Below are positions 23,099 to 34,270 of a stretch of DNA of 64,000 nt, one piece after another; positions within the stretch are counted from its first letter, which is position 1; each line of letters opens with the position of its first letter. Location: the NCBI GenBank assembly GCA_947179155.2, contig OX359283.1, forward strand, positions 12,512,847 to 12,576,846, given 5' to 3'. The translations under genes were made by a program, and so were the position numbers. The notes beneath the pieces were generated by a model. It searched no databases, was not told the origin of the DNA, and saw only the letters and a list, made by a program, of their open reading frames with translations. This DNA is from Hedera helix (taxonomy: Eukaryota; Streptophyta; Magnoliopsida; Apiales; Araliaceae).

Positions 23099-26000
23099 TG
23101 TAACGACCCCGAAATTCGACCAACTTTATTACTTCAAATTTTGTATTTATTATACATTATCTTCCTTTACGTCCAAATTTCGGTCTGTTAATAAATCTTT
23201 AATCCCTTCTTTAATCCAATAATTGATTTTAAAATCAACAATTACCAAATATTTCAGTATAAATTTTTCACTTTCTCAATTCAATCATTGTGTTAAAATA
23301 TTTGAATATTTAAAATCCTTACATCTGGATCATAGTCCCTAGATCGCAACTTTTACTTTTTCTTTCTATAACTAATATCATAATGCTCATCATTCAAAAT
23401 TTACAGACATTTATTTTCATACAAGTATTCCTTGTTGCATCGTTCATAATCAAACGTATAATAAATTTTTTTTTATCGTAACAATTAATTTGAACATTCA
23501 CGGTTCACAATTTAACTCTATTCATTATATACCATACAAATCCAACGTATATGAATATATGAAACGTCAAAATAAACTTTGTAATTTACCATATTGAATA
23601 TAACCATTTCATTTACAACCTTCTAGGTTGATCAATCTCTAATATAATCCGATATTTCTGAAATTCATTTCTTAACCTGCAAAAATTTATTTTAAGCAAG
23701 TAATGAGCACAACGGCTTAGCAAGTTCAACAGTTTATACGTCACATAGCACATACCTTAACATGCTCGGTGTGTGTCATACATCATGTGTTGTGCTTCTA
23801 ATATAGCAATATATCTCACATCATTGCACAAAGTATACATAATTTTCATACTATCCACAGATCACATAACACATAATTTATATGCATTTGAACAAGTATT
23901 ATGATATTATAACAGTCAATATTTAACATTTAAGGACTGAAGAACTTGCCTGGAAATCCAACTATTAAATTGGTAGTTTAAAACCCTTCCTCGAACAACC
24001 TATGGCCATAAAATAATTAATTAATAATTATTTATCCTCTCATGATATTAATTTACTAAATTAATATCATCCTTGAACCAATTATTACATAATACGGTTA
24101 ATTATATTAACCTCGTCCTTTAAAATATTAACATAACTTAATATTTAATGCCTTCACTACTAACAACCCGGCTCATCGGATAAAATTCAACATATTTCGT
24201 TGTCCGAAAATTTTGTTTAACCATTTTCTAACTTATAACCTTATTAGATTAATATTTAAATATTAATCCCCAATATTTAATATTTTTACAAAAATATTAA
24301 ATTTAATGCTCAAATATCATTTCTATATTTTTAGTATTTTTCTATAATTTTCTATGATTTTTAAACAATTTTAAAAAATTTATTTCAATTAAAAATCACT
24401 TTTGGGGTATTTTGGTAATTTTCGCGCCCTTAGGGACACATTCGGTAATTCCCGGAAAGCTCAGGGGCATTTCTGTAATTTTTTTGCGCCTAGGACAAGC
24501 TCGTAATTTCACCGCGTGCCGTCGGCCGCACAATGCGCGACCCCTGCCTCTGCCGACGCCAAACAACGTTGTTTTACCCTCGTTACTAGAATTTTCTGCC
24601 GCGCGTAGTGCGGGCCTTCCTTCCGGCTCCAAAACGGCGTCGTTTTGACCCCGGTTTCGCGAGAAAGTTGCTACCGCGCAATGCGCGGACAGCCCTTTAT
24701 ATTTTTTTTCTTCATCTCAGCCGAACAGTGCACCAACATAACAAATTCTTAATCCATTTTAAACAAAATTTCCACAACAAAATCATACCAAAAATTATAT
24801 AATTTATAAATATACATCCTAAAATTATTTAGAATAATTATTCTAATTAATTACTAATTTTTTTTCCAAATTATTTTACTACCCATAATACACAAAATAA
24901 TTCAAATAATTAATTTTGTACCTTCCAAAAAGCTTTGAAATCCTTCCATGGAAGCACCAATAATTTCTCTCTTCTTGGTTGGTGGCTATAGAGTTTTCGA
25001 TGGCAAAGTGGCTTAGCATGGTGGTGTTTCGGGTGGGAGAAGAAGGGAGAGTGTTTGTGTGTTTGTTTACTTTTCTTATTTCCTTTCATTTTCCTTTCTT
25101 CTTTTCCCTTATATATATCATAATTACATGAATTAATTTTAAAACCCTCTCCTACGTCCACCGACCTACCAGCCACCGACTTTGCTAATTTAAGTAGCCA
25201 ACATGCATAAATCTTGTATAATTAAATTAATTTAATACATTACGAAATTATTTCGTGTAATAAATATTTTATATAATATATATAAAATATTTATTTTAAT
25301 TCACCAAAAATCATAACATGATTTATAAAATAATATTTAGACCTCATTTGGATACTTTTCTTGACAAATTTTGTACACGTATAATGTCATGCATGTAATT
25401 ATATGAGGTAATTAACACCTCCAATATTCATTAAATAATTCATATAACATATAAAAATTATTTTTCATAATTTTTCACTTCGTTACTTGGACATCATGTT
25501 ACATTAACATATTCACATTTCTGAAATATTATTCCTTATAAAAATCATAATAATTTCATTATACATAAATATAATTTTTAATAAATTAAAACCTTCATTT
25601 TTTCTCATTTATTATTCGTTTCTTTACTATTTATCACTAACTTCTTTATATATAAATTATATAATTTAATATTATATAATTTATATATTTACATTCTCCT
25701 TTCTTAAATAATTCTTAAATTCCTCCATAATTATCAATTAATTGTATAACCAAAATTATACATTTATTCACTCTCTCATTATTTTAATCCTCTTATATAA
25801 ATTATATAATAATTCTTATATAATTTATATTATTATTCCCCCATTAATATTTTTCTTTAATTTTCTTATATAAATTATATACTTTATTAGTATTTAATTT
25901 ATAAAATTACTTCCTCCTCTTAAATAATCTTTAAACCTTCACCATATTTATTGATTAATTAAATAATCAATATTTCTAATTTCTCTAACTTCCACATTCA

Positions 26001-26445
26001 CTTTTTATTTAATTTTGGATTAATTTAATTATTAATCCTTTAATTTCCATAAACAATAAAATTTATAATTATCACTTAAATATATCAATTAAACATGCAC
26101 ACTTGTATATATATATATATACATATCTAATTCACATATCTCACATTACCATTTAAATATAATTTATGCACCTCCACAATAATTTTATTATACAATTTAT
26201 TGTACCTTTACATGGAATTTCTCTTACTCTTCATAAATTATTTCCAAATAATTTATTTACTTTTTCAATTATTTTAAATCCACCCAATTCATCACCATCT
26301 TGGTACATATTTAATTTACCAATTAAATTCTTTCACACACTTTAAATCACTTACAGCATAACTAATTTAAATAACTTTGATAATTTTATCAATTAAATTC
26401 TCATTTAATATTATTAAAGAAATCCTGAAAATTCGGGTCCTCACA
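23099..26445 (-). mobile_element. Solo LTR, 3347 bp, nested; perfect target duplication
   Basis: On the plus strand it runs from TGTAACGACCCCG to GGGTCCTCACA and is flanked by TGTAA at 23094-23098 and 26446-26450. It is the reverse-orientation sister of the solo LTR at 5070-7917, with matching ends, GC-rich island (24480-24690) and microsatellite site. It sits inside the older LTR 20159-27161. The perfect flanks suggest it is the youngest layer of this nest. Confidence 0.93.
24480..24690 (-). promoter_or_regulatory. GC-rich island in nested solo LTR
   Basis: Contains the near-palindrome AAAACGGCGTCGTTTT at about 24631 and CAAACAACGTTGTTTT near 24561, plus CGCGCAATGCGCG. The same two motifs in the same relative order occur in the sister LTR near 6249 and 6331. 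It is probably the promoter region of the LTR, by inference from base composition and conservation. Confidence 0.4.
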
Positions 26446-27161
26446 TGTAACCGGATATTATATAAATATTATCAAGTTTTATCACATTCTCTTGTTACGT
26501 CTTTACTTTGATTAAACCTAGAATTGTTAAAACTTAACATAGTATTAATAATGATCTATTTATCTGGATGAGGATCAGTAAATAACTTGTGCGTGTTGTA
26601 CATCCGAGACAGTACTAAGCGATGTTGAATGGTCAAATCCATCGTTAAGGTTCCTCGGACCCAAGTATAACTCATTATTACTATTCTGAATGTTGGATAC
26701 GTAGGAGTATTAATATGAAGAGATATCACTATAACCAAATATATTTCGAATGAGGGTTTTAAATATTTGGGTAATGTTCTATACGGAAAAAGAATTTTAT
26801 ACCGAATAAAGATACAACTATTTGTCACGGATAAAGATGCAAACATTTATCACAGGTGAAGATGCAAACATTCACCGCAACATTCTTTGTTCTTAAGAGT
26901 CGTCCTAATGATTTAATGTCGTGGATGTTGGAACATGTTAAGTTATAGAATATCTAAATATTAAGGATAAAATGTTATGTTTGAGTATTACGTCTCTTGT
27001 ATCGATTACAAGGACTTGATATAAAATAATGAAAGATCTTTGGGAATTATGATGAGAACTTTGTATGAGAATAAAAGAAATCATCTACAAACCTATTGAT
27101 TTAGCATTTATAGTGAGCATCAAGTCATCTATAGTAAGTATAGTGATTTGGAGGCGTCACA

Positions 27162-27428
27162 CTAATGATGTGGATGTTGCAAATAGTGCGGGTGATGGGA
27201 ATATTATGGACGTGATAGATAACGCGACTAGTGTGGATGTTTTGGATTATTATGCGGATAATGTAGATATCGCGGATGATGAAATTGAAGTGTTTGGGGA
27301 TTTAAGTCAAAGGAGGAATTATTGGCATACTCATCAAATCACATTCAGACATGAAGTTGAAGTAGTCAAGGATTCGAGTCGAGGGAGAAATTATCGGGAT
27401 ACTCCTCGAATCCTATATAGAAAAATAT
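27162..27428 (+). mobile_element. Right part of internal region 1 of the copia-like array
   Basis: Matches 28190-28523. It has the GATGTGGATGTTG-type repeats, then TTCAGACATGAAGTTGAAGT and the CTCCTCGAATCCTA end before LTR B. Its left part, ending at 20158, was separated by the solo LTR insertion. A reading frame crosses from the solo LTR into this part and into LTR B, so it is a chance fusion. Confidence 0.75.
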
Positions 27429-27954
27429 TGTTATTACAAAATGGAAGTATCTTACTAAAAGTAGAAGTATTATTTTGGAAGACGTCCTATTTTTAATAGG
27501 ATATTCATTATTTGTTGGAGTTCTATTATGAGAAGAAAAAAAAAAATTAGTAAGAGTAATATTTTGGAAGTATCCTATTTTAAATAGGAAGATGAAAGTT
27601 GTGGGTACTAGAGTCTTATATTTAATTGTTGAAGGGTAGCACAATCAAAAGTCATGTAACATCCTAAAAGTTGAGAGAGATGGTGTGACTGAATTTTATG
27701 TTTCTGTAAGTTGGGGGGGGGGGGGGGGTTATAGCTTTTATTCCGTGCAAAAAGTTAAGTTGTGGTATTGTGAAACCCTAAGTTTTATGGTGTAAAACTT
27801 GAGAGAATTATTATAAACCCATTATCATTATGATAATAGATATTCAGAGTTTGACCTGTGATTTTTTTCTTTAAAGGTTTTTCACTTTAAATCTTATGTT
27901 GTTTATATCTCTTTATTTTATATTGTTTGGTTTGCATCGACTTAATTTTCAACA
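27429..27954 (+). repeat. LTR B of the copia-like array, 526 bp
   Basis: TGTTATTACAAA to TTTTCAACA. It carries a 16-base G run at 27713-27728 where the other LTRs have GAGGGGGAGGG. It lacks the TATAAATAG present in LTRs A and C through a short deletion. Confidence 0.85.
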
Positions 27955-28105
27955 AGTGGTGGCATGAGCTAGGTTAATTGGATCTAAGGTAGAGGGAAAT
28001 TAGTCGCATTGGTGTGACAAATAAAAAGAGTGAAGTTTGAAGGAACTAGAGATGTTCGTCATGATGTTAATGAATAAATGATTTTGTGTTTATAGAGAAT
28101 CACTG

Positions 28106-28408
28106 TTGCAATCATTAAATGATGAAGATGATAGAGATATTGATGAAGATGATGTGGATGATGCGGATGATGCAAATAATATAGATAATACGAGTGACGC
28201 TAATGATATGGATGTTGTAGACTGTGCGGGTGAAGCAGATGATGCGGATATTGCGAACGTGGCGGATGACGTAACTAGTGTGGATGTCTTGGATGATGAT
28301 GCGGATAATTTGGATATCGCAGATGATATAGATGGTGTGAATGATGGTGGTGACTACGACAACAATGATAGTGATAAATTTGAAGAGTTTGGAAATTTGA
28401 ATGAATAG
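28106..28408 (+). CDS. Asp-rich ORF of the copia-like internal region
   Basis: About 100 codons starting at a TTG, with no ATG at its beginning, ending in NLNE and a TAG. Almost a third of residues are Asp, arranged as imperfect repeats such as DEDDVDDADDANNI and DADNLDIADDIDGVND. There are no cysteines in knuckle spacing, no protease or RT motif, and no signal peptide. The DNA itself is a GATGATGCGGAT-type expansion, so this may be a trinucleotide-like repeat that happens to stay open, not a protein gene. The same region in internal region 1 is split by an insertion. Function unknown. Confidence 0.3.
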   Translation: MQSLNDEDDRDIDEDDVDDADDANNIDNTSDANDMDVVDCAGEADDADIANVADDVTSVDVLDDDADNLDIADDIDGVNDGGDYDNNDSDKFEEFGNLNE

Positions 28409-28523
28409 AGGAATTATTGGGATACTCCTCAATTCCTATTCAGACATGAAGTTGAAGTAGTCGGGGATTCAATTCGATGGAGGAATTATTAGGATACTCC
28501 TCGAATCCTAAGTAGAAAAAGAT

Positions 28524-29054
28524 TGTCATTGTGGAATGAAAGTATCCTACTAAAAATAGGAGTATTATTTTAGAAGGTATCCTATTTTTAATAGGATATT
28601 TATTATTTGTTGGAGTCCTATAAAGAGAAAAAAATCTTATTTTTGGTGAAAGTATTATTTTAGAAGTGTCATATTTTAAATAAGAAGAGAAAAGTTATAG
28701 GTACTTTATAAATAGAGTATTCTGTTTAATTGTTGAAGGGTAGCATAGTTAAGTCATGTAGAATCGTAAAAGTTGAGAGGGAGAGAGAGGGTGTGAGTGA
28801 GTTTTGTGTTTATGTGAGGGGGATGGTTTTACAGCTTTTATTCTGTACAAAATATTGTGTCATTGTATTGTAGAACCTCAAGTTTTATGGCATAAAACTT
28901 GTTAGGATTATTGTAAATCCATTATTATTGTGATAGTGGAGATTCAAAGTTGGGCCTATGATTTTTCCCTTTAAAGGTTTTCCACATTAAATCTTGTATT
29001 GTTTATCTCTCTTTATTTTATATTGTTTGGTTTGTATAAACTTAATTCTCAACA
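28524..29054 (+). repeat. LTR C of the copia-like array, 531 bp
   Basis: TGTCATTGTGG to TTCTCAACA. It is preceded by the purine-rich GTAGAAAAAGA that probably serves as PPT. TATA box at 28708-28716. The right flank, CTTGG, has no matching copy left of the array because the left side is truncated. Confidence 0.85.
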
Positions 29055-29091
29055 CTTGGTTAGACAAGGTGATCCACCCACCCTTGGGTTA

Positions 29092-29322
29092 CTAGTACAT
29101 CCTCTCCTCTGACAGAGGCTTCCTAACCTCATATACCTCCGGGATATAGAACTCTGTCAGCAACAGTTGTATATCTGTATATGAGATTTCGGAGGGGGTG
29201 TTTGTCATCCTATACAATTGGCTAGTGTACTTCTTCCTATTATGTTCTTCTACATCCCTCATATGATCAATGATTGGGAGTTTGTATGTTTGACCCTCCG
29301 AAATCCCAGGAATGGCCACCAT
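29092..29322 (-). CDS. Unrecognised short ORF next to an LTR remnant
   Basis: 76 codons on the minus strand, from ATG GTG GCC to a TAG. It includes SEGQTYKLPIIDHMRDVEEH and LLLTEFYIPEVYEVRKPL. It lies just inside a minus-oriented LTR-like sequence (29345 onward), the position of a retroelement 5' leader or gag start, and is cut on the other side by LTR C. I do not recognise the protein. Base use is less AT-rich than its surroundings, which supports former coding. It has no paralogue elsewhere in the window. Confidence 0.35.
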   Translation of the reverse strand: MVAIPGISEGQTYKLPIIDHMRDVEEHNRKKYTSQLYRMTNTPSEISYTDIQLLLTEFYIPEVYEVRKPLSEERMY

Positions 29323-29344
29323 GACTTCGCCCCCAACAGTGGAA

Positions 29345-31440
29345 GATTATAATGCCCCCAAATCCGAGTACTCATTACTCCAGACTTGGTGCGTTACGAT
29401 TCCCTTGCAACACATAATTAAGTATATAATATAATTAATTTAAAATATTAATATAACAGTTCATAATTTAATATTACATACCTAGGATTTACTCACATTA
29501 CATTCATACATCAGTATCTCAAAGATTTACAATATTATATATTTGATTATAAACTCATTACTGCTTCAATTCTCTTCCTTGACTTTATTCTTTTATTTAT
29601 CTCTAACGTTCAACCTTTCTGAATCTTCTGCTTTAACTGCAAATATAATTTGTAAGAGTAAGAAACTAATTTGCTCAGCAAGTATAAGGAAATACTGACA
29701 ATGAAGTATAATAATCTTAATAAACAAATATTAAAGAACTTCAACAATTTAATTATTAGAATTCCATGAAGTAAAATAAAAGAACGAGAAATCAAAGAAT
29801 CATTTAAATCGCAAGTATCACACTGAGCGGTCATAGGGACCATGAACTTTTTGCTTGATGTCCACATAAGGACTGTAAACTCTTTACGTTTAGAGTATCG
29901 TTAGGTTATCAATCTAACAATAACAAAATGTTACGCGTAACATTTATGTCGAATTCCCGACATTCTTATCCTTAACTGTACGTCCCCTATAATATAAGGT
30001 TGTTCATACTCAATCTTAACATAAGAATCCGCACCAAAATAATTTCGATTAGACTTAATCACTTTAATAAAAATATCAACGATTGAACACATCATATCAA
30101 TAACATCTAGCCGAAACAAGTGGCATAGACAAGTAAAAAATCATGGATCATATGATAACTCGTAAACAATTATAATTCATCAAGAACGATTCACAAATGC
30201 ACATTAGTGCAAAATATATATATAATTTAGGGATCTCAAATAATAAGTAACCGTAAGTTAGAGATTTTGCAAAAGCATACAAACTTGCTCAAAATAAGAG
30301 AACTTGCACATAAAAAATAAAAAATAAAAAAAACTTTACTCAGTGTGAGGGAATTTACACAGAATGATAAACTTGCACAAGTTAAAGAACTTGTCTGTTT
30401 CACCCTTTTTAGCATTTAAATTTAAATTTTTGATTCTCGTATAGCCTACACAATTTATAAAATCATCATCCAACTATTAGTCATAATATAACACGGAATA
30501 AATTTTATTCCATTTTAATCTTTAACTAATATTCTTGTTCCGCTCTTAATATTTTCACATTATTCAAATTTTTATTTAGAGTGATTTATATTTGACCCCA
30601 ACTTTCATTTATGGTCTTTATTTTGTCACGTTGTCCAGTTTTTATATTATTAGAAAACTTAGGTTTTTATTTCATTTTAAATTTTTAGTACCTTTACTTT
30701 ATTTTTTTACTTTTATATTACTTAAATTTCAGTTTATTCTTTATACTTTTAATTTCCAAGATTTAAAAATATTTATTTTTTATTTCATTTTATTTTAATA
30801 TGTTAATATTTAAATCATACATAGCTCAAACGAACTCCGTTCGATTAACCATGCATTATGGCAACACTGCACACAGGCGCTGCCTGGCATGCGAGTACTA
30901 GGGCTGGCCTTGCCGCCTGCAGCTTTTTATGATTCTTTACCCCATTTCGACGCTTAATAACTTTTTTGTTTTAATTCTATTTTGAATGATTCTTGTTTCT
31001 ACGTGTAACTTACATACAAGGCTTCAATTTAAGACCAACTAGGCTTAAAATACTAGATTACACACCAAGTTGCATAACTCCAAAAATTAGCCCACACATT
31101 AAAATTTTTCATTTCCAACTTTTGTTTTCATACGTTTCATTGGCCTCTTTATTAATCTACCCATCATTTAAATTATTCATCATCATATTTCAACTTCTTC
31201 ACCTATACACAAGTATCATATCGATTTTTCATCATTTTTCCATATATTTCACAAAATAAAATTTAACTAGGATTTTATTTTTATTTTTAAATTACTTTCC
31301 TTTGTTCTCTTATGAATTTCTCCAACATCTAGGTTATATATTATCATATTCTAACATATTACACATACATGGGTATATTATATATTTACTGTTATTATTC
31401 TAAGTAAAATACATAAAAACATAGTTTAGAAATTATACAT
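29345..31440 (-). mobile_element. Ty3/gypsy LTR remnant
   Basis: The left edge has GCCCCCAAATCCGAG, the canonical LTR end of this superfamily in reverse (compare CTCAAATCCGAG at 38780). Further in, TTGCTCAGCAAG near 29670 and CTAGCCGAAACAAGTGGCATAGAC near 30105 recur in the other LTRs. The right edge is uncertain; ATTATACA near 31439 is a candidate. No coding domain. Confidence 0.5.
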
Positions 31441-31505
31441 TCTTTAGCTAAGTTATTCTCCTTTTGTTGTTTGCTTGTTCTCTTCCTTCTCACCTTTTTC
31501 ATTTC

Positions 31506-31509
31506 CCTA

Positions 31510-31558
<49 letters not shown>
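31506..31558. repeat. (TC)n microsatellite
   Basis: About 24 CT units. The Arg/Glu repeat frame on the minus strand across it is an artefact of the repeat. Confidence 0.95.
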
Positions 31559-31562
<4 letters not shown>

Positions 31563-31564
31563 TC

Positions 31565-32027
31565 GGTAATGTTTCAAACTTCGAAGAATATTATTATCCA
31601 ACTTTATATAAATAAATAGAGATTGAATTACACTTTTATTGTGCTATGAAATTTTCATGTGTTTATTTTTGTATTTCATTTCAAGAATCCAACTTAAACA
31701 ATTATTAGCAAAATAAAACTTATTTTTTAGAAAACCCTAAAGTGAAAAATAAGTTAAAACCTAAACCCTAATTTAGAAACCTTAAGCTTCAAACCCTAAA
31801 CCCTATAGAGGTACTATTCATAAATACGTGTATAAATAAAAAAATTATACAGTATAAATACGAAAGAGTCAACTGTGAATAGTAATAGTCAATTATAGCA
31901 ACTAATATACTTAATCTAATTTAAGACTAAACTAATACACTTGGTTAAAATTAAGTCTAATCTAAGTAAAATTAGATGGTGACTTAACAAACTAATTAAC
32001 CAAACAAGTTGCTAGCATATATAACCT
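31565..32027 (+). mobile_element. Start of a solo-type LTR, truncated by element 2
   Basis: Matches 20159-20950 on the same strand: the TTTGAACTTC-like start, the AATAAATAGAGATTGAATTAC block, the AAACCCTAA cluster and TACTATTCATAAA. It stops at 32027, where element 2 homology (CTTAGCGTTTGCTCC) begins, removing the chromodomain end of element 2. Confidence 0.55.
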
Positions 32028-32041
32028 TATTCCTTAGCGTT

Positions 32042-33170
32042 TGCTCCTTACTATCTAATATTTGGACAAGAATTTTCTCTTATGATAAATCTTTTCCCAC
32101 TTTAATCGGTTCATAGGATATCATGTGTTTGTAGTCAGGTTTATACGGCTGTAACACTGAAACATGAAATACGTTGTGAATGTGCTCAAGTTCAAGAGGT
32201 AAGGTTACCTCGTATGCCACTTCACCCACTCGTTTCAGAACTTTAAATGGTCCTATGAACCTCGAGCTCAGTTTTCCTTTCTTGCCAAACCTTATCTTCC
32301 CTTTCCAGGGAGATACTTTCAAAAATACAAAACCGCCAACTTTAAAGTCTCACTTTTGACGATGTAATTGGCATACTTCTTTTGTTGATCTTGAGCTACT
32401 ACCAAACAATCTCTTATTACATTAATAACATCCACGATCTGTTGCACCATTTTAGGTCCTAACAGTTTCAGTTCACCAATTTCATCCCAACACAATGGCG
32501 TGTGACATTTTCTTCCATACAACACTTCGTACGGTGGCATGCCATTACTAGCATGGTAACTGTTATTATACGTGAACTCTACTAAAGGTAGATGGTCATC
32601 ACAACTACCTTTCAAATCTATCACGACTGCCCTAAGCATGTCTTCCAATATCTGAATTGTTCATTCACTCTGGCCATCAGTTTGAGGATGATATGACATA
32701 CTCAGCCTCAACTGCATTCCTAATCTTTCCTGTAAGCTTCTACAGAAATTTGACGTGAAGTATGGATCTCTGTTAGACACAATAGATACTGGCACTCCAT
32801 GTCGTGACGTAATCTCCTTTATATATAACTTTGCCAACTACTCTAGATTGTACCTTATCTTGATCAGTAGAAAATGTGCAGATTTGGTCAAATGATCCAC
32901 AATCACCCAAATCATGTCGTATCCTTTTTGTGTTGGTGGAAGCCCGGTCACAAAATCCATCATGATGTGCTCCCATTTCCACTCTAAAATCTCAAACGGT
33001 TGCAGCAACCCACCCGATTTCTGGTGCTCTGCTTTAACCCTCTAACATGTCAAACATCGCCTAACACACTTCACAATTTCCCTCTTCATGTTCGGCCACC
33101 AAAAGTACTGATACAAATCTTGATACATCTTAGTATTTCCAGGGTGTACGAACTTAACCGTCTTCCTCAT
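32042..33170 (-). pseudogene. Element 2 integrase
   Basis: Minus-strand frames give LPLVEFTYNNSYHASNGMPP, YGRKCHTPLCWDEIGEL and the GPY/F part RFIGPFKVLKRVGEVAYEV. They match the element 1 integrase but with a frameshift near 32330. Upstream decayed pieces match the core and the HHCC region (CLTC-like CysxxCys near 33045). The chromodomain is absent because homology ends at 32028. Confidence 0.8.
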
Positions 33171-33690
33171 CAAATTTGTCAATGGCGTCGCTAATTTCGA
33201 GAAATCCTATATAAACCTTCTGTAATAACCTGTCAACCCCAAGAAACTCTCAACCTCTGTCAACATCTTCGGCTATTCCCAATTTATAACTACCTCCACC
33301 TTTGTTAGATCTATCGAAACACCATACTTATCAATTACATGCCCTAGAGACTACACCCTCTATAGCCAAAATTCACATTTAAAAATTTTTACGTATAGCT
33401 TCTCCCTTCTTTAAAGTTAATCGAAACTTTGTTAAACTCTTAGTAGTCGATACAAAGTCTTAATGACTCACCCTTCTTCTTTACAAATAATATTGGTGCC
33501 CCCTATGGAGACACGCTCGATCGAATATATCCTTTCTCCAATAATTTCTGCAATTGTATCATCAATTCCTTCATTTCTATCGGAGCCATCATGTACGCTG
33601 CTTTTGATATTGATGTTGTCCCCGGTACTAAGTAAATTATGAAAATTATAAATTCCACCTCTCTATCCAACAGTAATCCCGACAACTCAT
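33171..33690 (-). pseudogene. Element 2 reverse transcriptase, core deleted
   Basis: The minus strand keeps the first RT block (MSGLLLDREVEF, KEGYIRSSVSP-like) and the region just after the catalytic core (FYRRFI-like, near 33210). The palm segment with FIDDIL is missing. The joint is at 33417-33418, between CTTCTTTAA and AGTTAATCG. The missing stretch matches in extent the isolated piece at 36821-37145. Confidence 0.75.
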
Positions 33691-34260
33691 TTACGAAAAC
33701 ATCTGAAAATTCCTTACCGCAGGTATCTGTCCTACTTCACCCTCTACTTTTTGAGTATCAACCACGTAAGCCAGATAACCTATACAACCCTTCCTTAGCA
33801 GTCTCCTTGCTTGCATTATCGTCAGACAACAAGATTGTCTTGACAATTTACTCCCATAAAATACCACATTCGACTTATTTGAAATCTTCAAGTTTATACT
33901 CTTCCTCTGGCAGTCAATCACCACTCCATGATTAGACAACCAATCTATTCCAAGAATTACATCAAACTCTCCTAATCGAGTCAGGATCAAATTTACACAG
34001 TTTGTATTCTCTTATTTCAACACAGTAATTCCTATGAACGTATTCTACAGAGATAACACGCTTGTTAGCTACTTCCATATTTAAAGGATTTTCAAGTTTT
34101 TCACAAGTTAATTTTAACCTCTTAACAAATTCATCTGAGATAAAAGAACAGGTAGCGCCCAAATTAAATAATGTGTATGCATTTATGTTATTGATCGAAA
34201 GAATACCTAAGACCACATCTTTTAAGTCCATTATGTCTTGCACGGTCATATTAAAAGTAC
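33691..34260 (-). pseudogene. Element 2 aspartic protease, active site changed
   Basis: The minus strand reads NNINAYTLFNLGATCSFIS where element 1 has FDSGTT. The catalytic DSG is replaced by NLG, so even a spliced copy could not act as a protease. The second half, VILGIDWLSNHGVVIDC, is kept in another frame. Confidence 0.8.
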
Positions 34261-34270
34261 GTGCCACTGG

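Larger units (their letters stand above)
20159..27161 (+). mobile_element. Solo LTR of Ty3/gypsy type, 3.65 kb, itself interrupted
   Basis: Begins TGTAATATTTTG and ends GGAGGCGTCACA, flanked by TTAAT (20154-20158) and CTAAT (27162-27166). The intact internal region 2 has CTAAT at the matching place, so the left flank mutated. It is placed inside the Asp-rich internal region 1 of the copia-like array. Subtracting the nested LTR at 23099-26445 leaves 3651 bp, close to the 3784 bp of the related solo LTR at 38774-42557, whose canonical end also reads GATTTG...GTCACA. No PBS, PPT or coding domain is present. Confidence 0.85.
19172..29054 (+). mobile_element. Tandem array of a small copia-like non-autonomous element
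   Basis: The order is internal-end remnant (19172-19207), LTR A (19208-19938), internal region 1 (19939-20158 and 27162-27428, split by a nested insertion), LTR B (27429-27954), internal region 2 (27955-28523) and LTR C (28524-29054). LTRs run TGTYATT...AACA. A tRNA-Met-type PBS follows LTR A. Purine-rich GTAGAAAAAGA precedes LTR C. The internal region is only about 570 bp and encodes an Asp-rich stretch, with no gag or pol. The sharing of LTRs between neighbours is what unequal recombination between LTRs produces. Confidence 0.75.

Noticed and set aside
24396..24802. Frames on both strands of the sister GC island
   Set aside because: Same cause as at 6046-6460; no conserved peptide between the two islands.
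27065..27496. 143-codon frame
   Set aside because: Crosses a solo LTR end, a target duplication and LTR B, so it is a chance fusion.
28115..28432. Ile-rich minus-strand frame
   Set aside because: Mirror of the GAT-type repeat that gives the Asp-rich frame.
31395..31601. Arg/Glu repeat protein
   Set aside because: Produced by the (TC)n microsatellite.
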